Both the position numbers and the translations under genes were made by a program. From assembly GCF_900067135.1 (NCBI RefSeq), contig NZ_FJUR01000002.1, positions 186,001 to 250,000 of the forward strand: DNA of 64,000 bases, read 5' to 3'. Numbering within the stretch: the stretch's first letter is position 1; every line of letters starts with the position of its first letter. Positions 27,051 through 36,200 of this stretch are shown piece after piece. Below the pieces are notes generated by a model. That model was not told the DNA's origin, made no database searches, and saw nothing but the letters and a program-made list of their open reading frames with translations. The stretch comes from Rhizobium sp. 9140 (GTDB lineage: Bacteria; Pseudomonadota; Alphaproteobacteria; Rhizobiales; Rhizobiaceae).

Positions 27051-27821
27051 ATGAAAACCAGCGGAAACACCATTCTCATCACCGGCGGTGCTTCCGGTAT
27101 CGGTCGCGCACTGGCGGAGCGCTTCCACGCGCAGGGCAACACCGTCATCATCGCCGGCCGCCGGCAGGACCGTCTGGACGAGGTCACCGCAGGCCATGAA
27201 GGCATCGTCAGCTATACTCTGGACATTGCGAGCCCCAAGAGCATCGCGGCCTTCGCGGACGACGTCATCGGCAAACATCCGGAATTGAATGTCCTCATCA
27301 ACAATGCTGGCGTCATGATGTTCGAGGACCTGACTGGGTCGCGCGATCTGACGGATGCGGAATCGACCATCGCGACCAATCTCCTAGGGCCGATCCGGCT
27401 GACCAATGCACTGATCGATCACCTGACGACACGGCCGGACGCCGCCATCGTCAACGTCTCCTCCGGCCTCGCCTTCGTGCCTCTCGTTTCCACGCCCACA
27501 TACTCGGCAACAAAGGCAGCGATCCATTCCTACACGGTCAGCCTGCGGGATGCGTTGAAAGGCAAGGTCGAGGTCATCGAACTTGCACCGCCCGCCGTGC
27601 AGACAGAATTGACGCCGGGACAATCCACGCGCTCGGGCTACATGCCGCTGAACGACTTCATGGATGAGGTGATGTCGCTCTTCTCGCAGCTACCGACACC
27701 CCCGGAAATCCTTGTAAAAAACGTCAGTTTCCTGCGATTTGCCGAGGCGGAAAAGCGGTTCGATGAGACATTGACCACGCTGAACGAGTTTGCGCGCAAG
27801 GCCCGCGAGGGCGGCCAATAG
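27051..27821 (+). CDS. Short-chain dehydrogenase/reductase
   Basis: 256 residues. SDR cofactor motif TGGASGIGRA (residues 10-19), NNAGVM (about 84), catalytic serine in NVSSGLAF and YSATKAA (Tyr and Lys, about residues 152-158). Resembles DltE/YdfG-like SDRs of unknown substrate. The start at 27051 is chosen over an in-frame GTG at 27039 because the SDR fold begins within six residues. Divergent HxlR regulator upstream suggests induction by a reactive aldehyde or quinone (inference). Confidence 0.88.
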   Translation: MKTSGNTILITGGASGIGRALAERFHAQGNTVIIAGRRQDRLDEVTAGHEGIVSYTLDIASPKSIAAFADDVIGKHPELNVLINNAGVMMFEDLTGSRDLTDAESTIATNLLGPIRLTNALIDHLTTRPDAAIVNVSSGLAFVPLVSTPTYSATKAAIHSYTVSLRDALKGKVEVIELAPPAVQTELTPGQSTRSGYMPLNDFMDEVMSLFSQLPTPPEILVKNVSFLRFAEAEKRFDETLTTLNEFARKAREGGQ

Positions 27822-27867
27822 CCGGTAGGGGTGGCTTTGACCCCTGCGTCGAGAGACAAGGTTGTTG

Positions 27868-28555
27868 CTGTTGGTATACCGACGCCTGCGTGACGGACTT
27901 GTGCAGGGATTGCTGCATGGCTTCGCGCAGCGGAATACTGCGGTTGGCAGCCTCAGTCAGATAGCCGGAACGCAGGTCGTGGACAGAAGACTGCGCTGGA
28001 TCGAAACCGGCCTGTACAAGGCGCGTTTTCAGGATGACATTGACGGATTGTGGCGTTATTGCACGCCGATCGCAATCGCCCGACTGGTCTATGCGTCCGA
28101 AGACGGGTCCTGCTTCGATCTTTATTTCTTCCAACCGATGCTTACCTGCCGTCACCGGGCGGCTGATTAGCATCACATGGTCATGGTCATCAGCCAACGT
28201 AGTTTGGTGCGGTCGAGACGGATCGTCTGACAGGCAGGAGAGGGGAAGTTCGTCGGCGGGATTGGCGCGAACCGGTCCCTCGTCTACCAGATCCTCGACG
28301 CGCAGACCCGTTACCTCGGAACGTCAGCGCCGGCCGGAGGCAAAGACCATCAGTGGAAGCGCCCGGACGCGCAGATCGACAAGCCGGTCGCGGCGCAGGC
28401 GGTCAGCAGCTTGGCTGGAATATCGCCGGTGACTGCCTTTTGCTCCTTCTCTGACGCGCCCGGTTGCTGGTGCGAACGGCCAGCCAAAACGCGCCTTTCA
28501 GAGACAGCCTCGAAAACGACTCGGTCACGCCTCGCCAGCGCGTCAGGATCAATCA
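27868..28555 (-). pseudogene. Degraded tyrosine recombinase/integrase
   Basis: Reading the minus strand gives successive pieces of a site-specific integrase in shifting frames: LTRWRGVTESFSRLSLKG and LAVRTSNRARQ, then a frameshift to KAVTGDIPAKLLTACAATG, another shift to LVDLRVRALPLMVFASGRR, an in-frame TGA at 28324-28326, RSEVTGLRVEDL, and a C-terminal part with HDLRSGYLTEAANRSIPL, LHKSVTQAS and VYQQQ. The catalytic arginine, HxLR, second histidine and tyrosine positions are still visible in the C-terminal half. At least two frameshifts and one stop make it non-functional. The N-terminal half is missing, ending near an IS30-type stub. Marks a former integrated element. Confidence 0.8.
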
Positions 28556-28879
28556 GCTTGTCAGTTGGCGGCGCACCGTGGCTCGCGCATGCGGGCCAGT
28601 GCCTCTAAGAAACCCTTTCAGCCGTAGGGCGATGGCGACATCGTCAGGCATTCCGTGACCGGGATTGTTTTCTCGCTCGGCCGGACCCCACAGGCTGTAA
28701 TAGCCATCGTAGTCCGGGAGTTCGCGATCGTGAAACGTATTGCGCTTGATCTCGCGGTATATCGTTGAGCGATGGTGACCGAGCTGACGTGCCATCTCGT
28801 TGATGGGAACGTTAGCCGCCACCAGGTGATGCAGGCGCCGGCGATCGGCGAGGGTGATCTGCGTATAGGATCGCGACAT
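28553..28879 (-). pseudogene. Truncated IS30-type transposase
   Basis: The frame starts MSRSYTQITLADRRRLHHL and continues with a helix-turn-helix (INEMARQLGHHRSTIYREIKRN) followed by DYDGYYS, typical of the N-terminus of IS30-family transposases. Recognisable homology stops near 28693, about 62 residues in; the rest of the frame to 28553 is unlike the family. The DDE catalytic domain is absent, so this is an insertion-sequence relic. No clear terminal inverted repeats were found between 28880 and 29029. Confidence 0.72.
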
Positions 28880-29029
28880 GCCAAAATCTCCAAAATGAAA
28901 CCCCTTGAAATCATTGGCATGTCGCAGTTGGAAATAGAATGTACCCAGCTACACATCGCAATCACATAATCTGCATTATGGAACTATTGCGCGTGACGAT
29001 GTACTACCGTCGATCCCAGACACACCTCT

Positions 29030-29974
29030 TTACCGCTCACCCCGCCTGTACGGTTGCATCAGCGCCTGCGGCACGCGGGCGCGGCGAGCCATGATGGCGA
29101 GGGCGGCGATGGAGAGGATGTAGGGGATCATCAGGAAGAGTTGATATGGGACTGCACCGCCAAGCGTGGTCTGGAGGCGGAGCTGGAAGCTGTCGAAGAA
29201 GGCGAAGAGAAGCGCGCCGAGCAGTGCGCGGCCGGGACGCCAGGAGGAGAAGACCACGAGCGCGATGCAAATCCAGCCGCGTCCCTGCACCATCGTCGGG
29301 AAAAAGCTGTTGAAGGCCGAAAGCGTCAGGAACGCGCCGGCCATGCCCATCAGGGCGCTGCCGGCCATGACGGCGCCGTAGCGGATTGCCATCGGGTTGA
29401 TGCCTTGTGCTTCCGCCGCATGCGGGTTTTCGCCGGTCATGCGGATGGCGAGGCCAAGAGGCGTGCGAAACAGCAGGTAAGCCATGACGATAGCGATGAG
29501 GATCGCGAGATAGGTTGGTGGCGTCTGCACGAAGAGTGCCGGGCCGACGAAGGGCAGATCGCTCAGACCCGGGATCGCGATCGGCTGGAACGGCTCGATG
29601 GTCGGCGGTGTGCCGGCGACCGGCACGAGCAGGCGGAACAGGAAATAGCTCAGGCTGGAGGCAAACAGGGTAACCCCGAGACCCGACACATGCTGCGACA
29701 GGCCGAGCGTAACGGTGAGAAGCGCATGCAGAGCGCCGAAGGCCGCACCGGCGACGGCCGCAATCAGCAGACCCGTCCACAGGTCGGCACCGTTGTAGAC
29801 CGAAAGCCATCCAATCATCGCGCCGAAGGTCATGATGCCCTCGATACCGAGATTGAGGACGCCTGCCCTTTCGCAGAGAAGCGCGCCGAGCGTGCCGAGG
29901 ATCAGCGGCGTGGCGATGCGCAGCACGGCGGCCCAAAGCCCAGCAGACGCGAGGATGTCGAACACCGCGGTCAT
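29030..29974 (-). CDS. ABC transporter permease (nucleoside/BMP type, second subunit)
   Basis: 314-residue inner-membrane permease of the YufQ/NupQ type: ATPLILGTLGALLCERAGVLNLGIEGIM at the N-terminus is the family hallmark, followed by about eight hydrophobic segments. The start at 29974 overlaps the upstream permease stop by four bases (ATGA). Last gene of the operon that starts with a BMP-type binding protein. The transporter probably imports nucleosides or a related heterocycle. Confidence 0.9.
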   Translation of the reverse strand: MTAVFDILASAGLWAAVLRIATPLILGTLGALLCERAGVLNLGIEGIMTFGAMIGWLSVYNGADLWTGLLIAAVAGAAFGALHALLTVTLGLSQHVSGLGVTLFASSLSYFLFRLLVPVAGTPPTIEPFQPIAIPGLSDLPFVGPALFVQTPPTYLAILIAIVMAYLLFRTPLGLAIRMTGENPHAAEAQGINPMAIRYGAVMAGSALMGMAGAFLTLSAFNSFFPTMVQGRGWICIALVVFSSWRPGRALLGALLFAFFDSFQLRLQTTLGGAVPYQLFLMIPYILSIAALAIMARRARVPQALMQPYRRGER

Positions 29975-31020
29975 CGGCGGATCCTGTACTGGGTGAAGAA
30001 CAAGGCGACCAGCATCGTCAGCAGCGACAGCGACACCGTGAGATCCGCGATATAGCTCGGAATGCCCATGCTGCGGCTCATGCCGTCGGCACCGACGAAC
30101 ATGGTGGCGGTAAACAAGGCCGCGAGTACGACGCCGAGCGGATGTAGGTTGGCAAGCATGGCGACGACAATGCCGGAATAGCCATAGCCAGGCGAAAGAT
30201 CCGTCGTCACATAACCCTTGACGCCCATAACCTCCACCGCGCCGGCAAGTCCTGCAAGACCGCCGGATATGCACGCGACGCCGACAAGCGTTCGTCCAAG
30301 CGGCACGCCTGCAAAGACGGCCGCCTGCGGATTGAGGCCGGCCGCGCGCGACTGCAGGCCGAAGATCGTGCGCGATTGCACGACATGTAGGAGAAGCGCG
30401 AGGACCACCGCGATGGCGAGACCGAGATGGAGGCGAGAGCGCGCGAGCAGCTTCGGCAGCATCGCGCCATCCGCCACCGATTGCGATTGCGGCCAACCGA
30501 AGGCTGCCGGGTCTTTCAGGACCGTATCGATCAGCATGGAGACGAAGAGGACGGCGACGAAGTTGAGCAGGAGCGTCGTTACCACTTCATCGACGGAAAA
30601 GCGAAGCCGCAGCCAGAGCGGCACGAGCAGGAGAACCATGCCAGCAATTGCGCCGAGAACGAGCAGCGCGGGGATCTGGATGATAGGCGGAAGACCGCCG
30701 AGGAGATGCGAGCTTGCGGCGGCCACGACGATGGCGCCGAGATAGAGCTGGCCCTCGGCGCCGATGTTCCACAGCCGCGCTCGAAAAGCGACGGCGGCGG
30801 CAAGGCCGGTCAGCATCAGCGGCGTGGCGCGTGTCAGCGTTTCCGTGACGGATAGACGCGAGCCAAACGCGCCCTTCAGGATGCGCCAGTAGGCTTCTAG
30901 AACCGGGGCGCCGGCAATAGCGATCAGCACGCCTGATATGGCAAGCGCCGCCACGATCGCAAGAATCGGCGTGGCGATGACCAAAGCGAGAGGTCTGTGT
31001 TCGCGCCGTTCAAACCGCAT
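29971..31020 (-). CDS. ABC transporter permease (nucleoside/BMP type, first subunit)
   Basis: 349 residues. YufP/NupP-like: LTRATPLMLTGLAAAVAFRARLWNIGAEGQ is the conserved block near residues 60-95, followed by multiple membrane helices and GYGYSGIVVAMLANLHPLGV near 280. Overlaps the ATPase gene upstream by 11 bases and the second permease downstream by four. Heterodimer partner of the 29030 protein. Confidence 0.9.
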   Translation of the reverse strand: MRFERREHRPLALVIATPILAIVAALAISGVLIAIAGAPVLEAYWRILKGAFGSRLSVTETLTRATPLMLTGLAAAVAFRARLWNIGAEGQLYLGAIVVAAASSHLLGGLPPIIQIPALLVLGAIAGMVLLLVPLWLRLRFSVDEVVTTLLLNFVAVLFVSMLIDTVLKDPAAFGWPQSQSVADGAMLPKLLARSRLHLGLAIAVVLALLLHVVQSRTIFGLQSRAAGLNPQAAVFAGVPLGRTLVGVACISGGLAGLAGAVEVMGVKGYVTTDLSPGYGYSGIVVAMLANLHPLGVVLAALFTATMFVGADGMSRSMGIPSYIADLTVSLSLLTMLVALFFTQYRIRR

Positions 31021-32530
31021 GCGCCACCTCCGTATGCCACTCGCCCGCCATCATCAGACCGAGCCTCTGCCGGTCGGCATCCTCGTTGCGGATGGGCGGT
31101 GACAGCTGGCCACTGACGATGGCCTGGATACGGTCGGCGAGTGCCATCACCTCGTCCAGATCCTCGGAGATCAGCAGCACGGCCGTACCGGCTTTGCGGG
31201 CTTCCAGGATACGCTCGTGAACGGCAGCGACGGCGCCCTCGTCGAGACCGCGCGCGGGCTGGGCGGCGAGCAGGATACGCGGCCGGTTGATGAGGTTGCG
31301 GCCGAGAATGAGCTTCTGCATGTTGCCGCCGGACAGCAGCCGGGTGCGCGTGGCGGGCGTTCCCCCGCGCACGTCGAACTGCGCCATGATGTTACCGGCA
31401 AACCGCATGCCGCCTGCGCGGTCAACGAGGCCGTACGCCGCATAGTCCGGAAGCCGTTCGAGAATGGCGTTCTCCCAGATCGTCATCTCGCCGATCGCAC
31501 CCTCCTTGTTGCGATCCTCCGGAATGCGCCCGATGCCGGCTGCGACGACATCCGCAACGGAGAGATGATCGACAGGCTTGCCGAACAGGAGGAGGTCGCC
31601 GGATGTGCGGGATATGGTTCCGGACAGAAGCTGGGCTAGCACCCCCTGCCCGTTTCCCGACACGCCGATGATGCCGAGCACTTCGCCGGCCCGCAGGCGA
31701 AAGTCCACCGCCTTCAGCGTATCCACGCCTTGATGGCGCACGGAGACGGCGGCGGCTTCCAGAACCGTTTCGCCCGGTGTGGCTGCCACACGCACGGGCC
31801 GCGACACGCTGCGCCCGACCATGAGCTCGGCAAGCTCCGCTTTGCTGGTTTCCGAGGCCTTGCGGTCCGCCACATGCCGGCCGCCGCGCAGAACGACGAT
31901 GCGGTCGGCGGCCGCCATTACCTCGTCCAGCTTGTGCGAAATGAAGATAAGCGAAAGCCCCTGGCGCGCCATGACCTTTAGCGTCGAGAAGAGCGTCTCG
32001 CCCTCGGCCTGCGTCAGCACCGCGGTCGGCTCGTCCAGCACCAGAATGCGGGCGTCGTTGTAGAGCGCTTTGAGGATTTCCACGCGCTGCTGCTCGCCCA
32101 CCGAGAGATCCCCGAGCCGGGCGTCGGGATCGACGCTCAGCCCGAAGCGCTGTGCGATGCCGAGCAGCTTGGCGCGCGCCTCGGCGCGGCGGGAGCGCAG
32201 CGACCAGAGGCTCTCCGTTCCCGTCGTCACGTTTTCAAGAACCGTGAGATTCGGCGCGAGCGAGAAGTGCTGGTGGACCATGCCGATGCCGGAGCGGATG
32301 GCGGCGCGCGGTTTGCCCGGCGGCAGTACGGTTCCGTCGATCAGTACCTTGCCGCTGTCTGGCACGTAGTGGCCGAAGAGAATACTCATCAGCGTGGTCT
32401 TACCGGCACCGTTCTCACCGAGAAGCGCAACGATCTCCCCCTTCGAAAGCGAAAGCGAGATGCCGTCATTGGCAAGGTTGGTGCCGAAACGCTTGCTGAC
32501 GCCGACGATCTCCAGCACGGGTTTCGTCAT
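31010..32530 (-). CDS. ABC transporter ATP-binding protein (double domain, nucleoside type)
   Basis: 506 residues with two ATPase domains. First: Walker A GENGAGKTT, signature LSVGEQQRVEILKA, Walker B LVLDEPTAVLT. Second: degenerate P-loop GVSGNGQG and signature LSGGNMQKLILGR. This is the YufO/NupO layout for nucleoside-type importers. Overlaps the amidase gene upstream by four bases, so the amidase belongs to the operon. Confidence 0.92.
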   Translation of the reverse strand: MTKPVLEIVGVSKRFGTNLANDGISLSLSKGEIVALLGENGAGKTTLMSILFGHYVPDSGKVLIDGTVLPPGKPRAAIRSGIGMVHQHFSLAPNLTVLENVTTGTESLWSLRSRRAEARAKLLGIAQRFGLSVDPDARLGDLSVGEQQRVEILKALYNDARILVLDEPTAVLTQAEGETLFSTLKVMARQGLSLIFISHKLDEVMAAADRIVVLRGGRHVADRKASETSKAELAELMVGRSVSRPVRVAATPGETVLEAAAVSVRHQGVDTLKAVDFRLRAGEVLGIIGVSGNGQGVLAQLLSGTISRTSGDLLLFGKPVDHLSVADVVAAGIGRIPEDRNKEGAIGEMTIWENAILERLPDYAAYGLVDRAGGMRFAGNIMAQFDVRGGTPATRTRLLSGGNMQKLILGRNLINRPRILLAAQPARGLDEGAVAAVHERILEARKAGTAVLLISEDLDEVMALADRIQAIVSGQLSPPIRNEDADRQRLGLMMAGEWHTEVAHAV

Positions 32531-33945
32531 GACGCCAATCCGGCGATGGGGAACGGATGCGTGTAACGCTGCTCCTGCTCAAGGCGCTCCGCCAAGTGCA
32601 GAAGCAGCGCTTCGCCGCCCATCGGCGCCATGATCTGGACCGGCAGCGGCAGGCCATGCGCGTCGGTGCCAAAGGGAAGCGTGAGGGCCGGACATCCCGA
32701 GGCATTGGCCAGCGAGGCCAGCGGTGCAAAGGCCGCCATGCGTCCGAAGTGCAGGTCGAGATCCGCGTGATCGCTTGGGAAGGAACCGATGGGGAGCGGC
32801 GGTCCAGAGAGGATCGGGCAGATCAGAACGTCGATACCATCGAAGAGACGCCAGAGATCGCGGCTCACGAGAACCATGGCGTTCAGGCTTTTCCAGAGAT
32901 CGACGGCCGGTAGCGACAGGCCTCGCGCGATGACCGCCTGCGTTAGCGTTTCCGCGCGCGCGGCATCGAGACCGAAGTTGGTGACGGCTCCGGCGAGGTT
33001 CGCGCAAACGATATCGACGAAGGCGCGGCGGCTGGCAGTGCAGGCCGCATCGATGACCGAGAAGGGCACGGGTACCAGCCGGTGTCCGTCAGCCTCGAGC
33101 GCCTGTCCTGCTGCCTCGACGATGGCCATTCGATCGGCGTCCGTCGGGTAAAGCACACCGGTGTCGGTCAGGATGCCGATGCGAAGCGGAGCGGAGGTCC
33201 GTTGAGCGGGGTTCACAGGTGGGAACGGCCCCCGCGCATTCCCGCTCAGGGCTGAGAAGATCGCAGATGTGTCGCGGACGGAGCGGCAGACGGTAAGTTC
33301 CGACGCGATGCCGCCAAGGTGGTTGCCGAAGCTCGGGCCGGCAGGCATCGCCCCACGGCTCGGCTTGAGGCCGACGAGGCCGCAGCAGGCGGCGGGTACC
33401 CGAATAGAGCCGCCCGCATCCGTTGCATGGGCGATGGCGACGATGCCGGCGGCAACCGCGGCCGCGGCCCCGCCGGAGGACCCGCCGGCCGTACGGCCGG
33501 TGTCGAGCGGATTGCGGCAGGTCGGGCCGACGGCCGGTTCGCTTGCGAGCGATAGTCCGAATTCCGGGCTGGTGGTCAACCCGAAGAGGCAGAGACCGGA
33601 CGCGCGGAAACGTTCGGCAAGATCGGAATCCGGGCTGTCGGCGTGCATGCTACCGCGTGGCAGCAGTTTGGAGCCCGCCGCGACCGGAAAGCCCGCAAAC
33701 GGCCCGCCAAGGTCCTTGGCAAGCGTCGGCACACCGGCGAACGGCATGGCGGTACGCTCTGGCGAGCCCGCCGGAAGGGCGTCGATCGCTGCCGCTGCGG
33801 CAAGGCCCCTCACCTCGTCCCGATAGGTGATGGCGCCGAGGCCTGCAAAGGTCTCGGCAGCAGCGAACGACGCCTGCATGGCCTGTGTACTTGTGAGGCG
33901 GCCGCTGGCGATCGCCTCGGCCAGCGCTGTTGCATCCGTGGTCAC
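32527..33945 (-). CDS. Amidase (amidase signature family)
   Basis: 472 residues. The amidase signature is complete: lysine in LAKDLGG (about residue 76), cis-serine and nucleophile in TAGGSSGGAAAAVAAG with ATDAGGSIRVPA (about 150-185). Hydrolyses an amide to acid and ammonia in the cytoplasm. Its place inside a nucleoside/BMP-type transport operon (seven bases after the binding protein gene, overlapping the ATPase gene) indicates that the imported compound carries an amide or ureide group. Substrate unknown. Confidence 0.9.
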   Translation of the reverse strand: MTTDATALAEAIASGRLTSTQAMQASFAAAETFAGLGAITYRDEVRGLAAAAAIDALPAGSPERTAMPFAGVPTLAKDLGGPFAGFPVAAGSKLLPRGSMHADSPDSDLAERFRASGLCLFGLTTSPEFGLSLASEPAVGPTCRNPLDTGRTAGGSSGGAAAAVAAGIVAIAHATDAGGSIRVPAACCGLVGLKPSRGAMPAGPSFGNHLGGIASELTVCRSVRDTSAIFSALSGNARGPFPPVNPAQRTSAPLRIGILTDTGVLYPTDADRMAIVEAAGQALEADGHRLVPVPFSVIDAACTASRRAFVDIVCANLAGAVTNFGLDAARAETLTQAVIARGLSLPAVDLWKSLNAMVLVSRDLWRLFDGIDVLICPILSGPPLPIGSFPSDHADLDLHFGRMAAFAPLASLANASGCPALTLPFGTDAHGLPLPVQIMAPMGGEALLLHLAERLEQEQRYTHPFPIAGLAS

Positions 33946-33952
33946 GCGCAGG

Positions 33953-34939
33953 CTACTTTGGCTCGTCCGCCACTCTCGGAACGTCGAAGGTGCCCGCCTT
34001 GATCTCGGCGCGCTTGGCTTCCATCGCGGCTTCGGCGTCCGCCGGGGCCACGCCCTTCACGAACACGATATCGCTGCCGCCTTCCTTCATCAGACCATAG
34101 GCGGTGTAGTCGCGACCGGTCGGCTTGCCTGCGGCAACATCGGCCAGCGCGGCGTTGAGGATCGGCCGGAAGTTCCAGAGTGCGTTTGCAAAGACCGTAT
34201 CGGGATAACGCGGCGTGTAATCGACCAGCGATCCCACGGACTTGATGCCACGCTCCTTGGCGGCGTCGGCCGTGCCGATACGCTCGCCGAAGAGAATATC
34301 CGCGCCGGCATCGATCTGTGCGAGACCGGCTTCGCGCGCTTTCGGCGGATCGAAGAACGTGCCAATGAAGGTGACGAGGTGCTTCGCATCGGGGTTTGCG
34401 GCCTTCACGCCAGCCGCAAACGCGTTGATCAGCATGTTGACCTCCGGGATCGGCATCGCGCCGACAGAGCCGACAACGTTCGACTTGGTCATCTTGCCGG
34501 CAAGCATGCCCGCGAGATAGGCGCCATCGAAGTTCCACGTGCCGAAGACGCCGAAGTTATCGCCGGCTTCCTTGCCGCTGGAGCCCATCACGAAGGCGGT
34601 ATCCGGATAGTCGGCCGCAACCTCGCGCGCCTGTTTCTCGACCGGGAACGTCTCGCCAATAATCAGCTTTGCCCCCTGCTCCGCATATTCGCGCATGGCG
34701 CGCGGATAGTCCGTGCCGGAAACACCTTCCGAGAAGACATATTCGATGATGCCTTCCTTTGCGGCGTCCTGCAGCGCCTTGTGCAGCACAGAGTTCCACG
34801 CGTTTTCGACCGGAGACCCGTGAACGCCGGCCACCATCACGGGCGTTGCGGCGCGAAGGGAGGGCGCAAACGCGCTTGCGCCCAAGGCCATTCCCGATGC
34901 CAGAACGGCACGGCGCGACATCAAGAATTGCTTCGTCAT
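33953..34939 (-). CDS. BMP family ABC transporter substrate-binding protein, Tat-type signal
   Basis: 328 residues. The N-terminus MTKQFLMSRRAVLASGMALG carries a twin-arginine motif (SRRAVL) with an A-R-A-type cleavage region, so export by Tat is likely. Mature part is a BMP/PnrA-like lipoprotein-family fold (VAGVHGSPVENAWNS, GTWNFDGAYLAGMLAGKMTK, GAMPIPEVNMLINAFAAG). No lipobox cysteine is seen, so it is a soluble periplasmic protein here. First gene of the operon with amidase, ATPase and two permeases. Confidence 0.9.
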   Translation of the reverse strand: MTKQFLMSRRAVLASGMALGASAFAPSLRAATPVMVAGVHGSPVENAWNSVLHKALQDAAKEGIIEYVFSEGVSGTDYPRAMREYAEQGAKLIIGETFPVEKQAREVAADYPDTAFVMGSSGKEAGDNFGVFGTWNFDGAYLAGMLAGKMTKSNVVGSVGAMPIPEVNMLINAFAAGVKAANPDAKHLVTFIGTFFDPPKAREAGLAQIDAGADILFGERIGTADAAKERGIKSVGSLVDYTPRYPDTVFANALWNFRPILNAALADVAAGKPTGRDYTAYGLMKEGGSDIVFVKGVAPADAEAAMEAKRAEIKAGTFDVPRVADEPK

Positions 34940-35150
34940 TTGCGGTCCCCATTTTTACCGATTGGTTCAATTTCTATGAGGGGCCTAAAAATGTGTCAAG
35001 CGGCTTGATGGGTTATAAAATGAGCAAGAGCGATCTACCCACAGCTCCTTCAAGAATGTGACGCCTTGGACAAACCCGTGTCCGCAACAACCCAGCGCAA
35101 TGGCGGTGGAAGCGCCAGTCACGCCGGATCATTCGGGAAACGTTGACCGT

Positions 35151-35564
35151 CTACATCGTCAGCGGGAGAGCATCGCGTTTTCCAAAGACCTCCTTTGCTG
35201 CAGACAGACCGTTGAGTGCCGCCGGAAACCCAGCATAAACCGCCATCTGCATCATGATCTCCGTGATTTCCTTCCGTGATAGCCCAACATTCAGCCCCGC
35301 CTCGATATGAACCTTCAGCTGCGGCGCTGCCGTGCCCATGGCAGTCAAAGCCGCAATGGTCGCGATCTCCCGGGCACGCAGATCGAGGCCGGGACGGCTG
35401 TAGATGTCGCCGAACGGAAATTCGAGGAGGTATGTTGCAAAATCCGGGGCGATATCCGCCAGTGCGGCAACGACATTTTCCCCGGCCTGCCCGTCGATTT
35501 CAGCGAGCGCCCGCCGGCCTCTTTCCAGCCGGCTTTCGCCCGTCGCCTGGTGTTCCTGTGTCAT
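35151..35564 (-). CDS. Carboxymuconolactone decarboxylase family protein
   Basis: 137 residues, all-helical CMD/AhpD-like domain: FGDIYSRPGLDLRAREIATIAALTAMG and VGLSRKEITEIMMQMAVYAGFPAALNGL. The CxxC of AhpD peroxidases is absent, so it is closer to gamma-carboxymuconolactone decarboxylase-type proteins. The start at 35564 lies inside the MerR gene (65-base overlap in another frame), so the two genes are co-transcribed. Probably the MerR target; substrate unknown. Confidence 0.8.
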   Translation of the reverse strand: MTQEHQATGESRLERGRRALAEIDGQAGENVVAALADIAPDFATYLLEFPFGDIYSRPGLDLRAREIATIAALTAMGTAAPQLKVHIEAGLNVGLSRKEITEIMMQMAVYAGFPAALNGLSAAKEVFGKRDALPLTM

Positions 35565-35928
35565 GATGGTCCGTCCTTTTTTCTGCCCCGGCATATCCGG
35601 AGATCTTGGCGTCGAGGACGAGAAGATTGGCCTGGAGATCGGCGAGGTGTTCGCCGACACGATTCCGGTGCTGCTCCAGAAGGACACGCCGCTCCGGTTC
35701 CGTTGCGGGACCACGGCTGCGAAGTTCGGCGTAGAGCAGCATCTCCCGGATCGGCATGCCCGTCGCCTTCAGCCGGCGCAGGAAGGCGATCCAGATAAGG
35801 ATGGCCGCATCGTAATCGCGTTGGCTCGACCTATCGCGATCGGCGTAGGGCAGCAGACCGATGCGCTCGTAGTAGCGGATCGTATGCGCCGACAGTCCGG
35901 AGCGTTTTGCAAGCTCACCGATCTTCAT
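35500..35928 (-). CDS. MerR family transcriptional regulator
   Basis: 142 residues. N-terminal winged helix MKIGELAKRSGLSAHTIRYYERIGLLP is diagnostic, then a dimerisation coiled coil. Near residue 70 MLLYAELRSRGPAT fits the YhdM/NmlR-like branch without metal cysteines. The last about 25 residues (TDHHDTGTPGDGRKPAGKR) are encoded in DNA that also encodes the start of the CMD gene, so its tail may be an unconstrained extension. Likely autoregulates this two-gene operon. Confidence 0.85.
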   Translation of the reverse strand: MKIGELAKRSGLSAHTIRYYERIGLLPYADRDRSSQRDYDAAILIWIAFLRRLKATGMPIREMLLYAELRSRGPATEPERRVLLEQHRNRVGEHLADLQANLLVLDAKISGYAGAEKRTDHHDTGTPGDGRKPAGKRPAGAR

Positions 35929-36121
35929 AGGCCCTCTTCTCTTTCAACGACGCTTCAAAGGCTACGGGTTCGAGTGCGCTCTCAGTCAAGCGTTCTTTTC
36001 TAATTCCCTGTCGCCGCCTTCAATCGGCGTTACGGGCAAGAGCTGACTGGCGGCAAGAGGGTAAGGCTTCGTAAAGCATACGGGCGACTTTTCGCTTGAA
36101 AAAAACCTTGATGGATACCCT

Positions 36122-36144
36122 CAAATTAGGGTCGGCCTAATTTG
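36122..36144. promoter_or_regulatory. Perfect dyad upstream of the GGDEF gene
   Basis: Inverted repeat CAAATTAGG / CCTAATTTG with a 5-base spacer, ending 56 bases before the GGDEF start codon. AT-rich and perfect over 9 bases per arm, so probably an operator for the diguanylate cyclase gene. Binding protein unknown. Confidence 0.5.
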
Positions 36145-36200
36145 TATGCAATCTGTTAGATCATGCGCTTTAGACTACTGCATGAAGGAGACCCGACTTC

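Noticed and set aside
28553..28879. Intact IS30 element
   Set aside because: Only the N-terminal helix-turn-helix region is present, with no DDE domain and no terminal inverted repeats seen.
34940..35150. Possible regulator or small RNA upstream of the BMP-type operon
   Set aside because: About 210 bases without a convincing open frame, hairpin or dyad; probably only the promoter region of the binding-protein gene.
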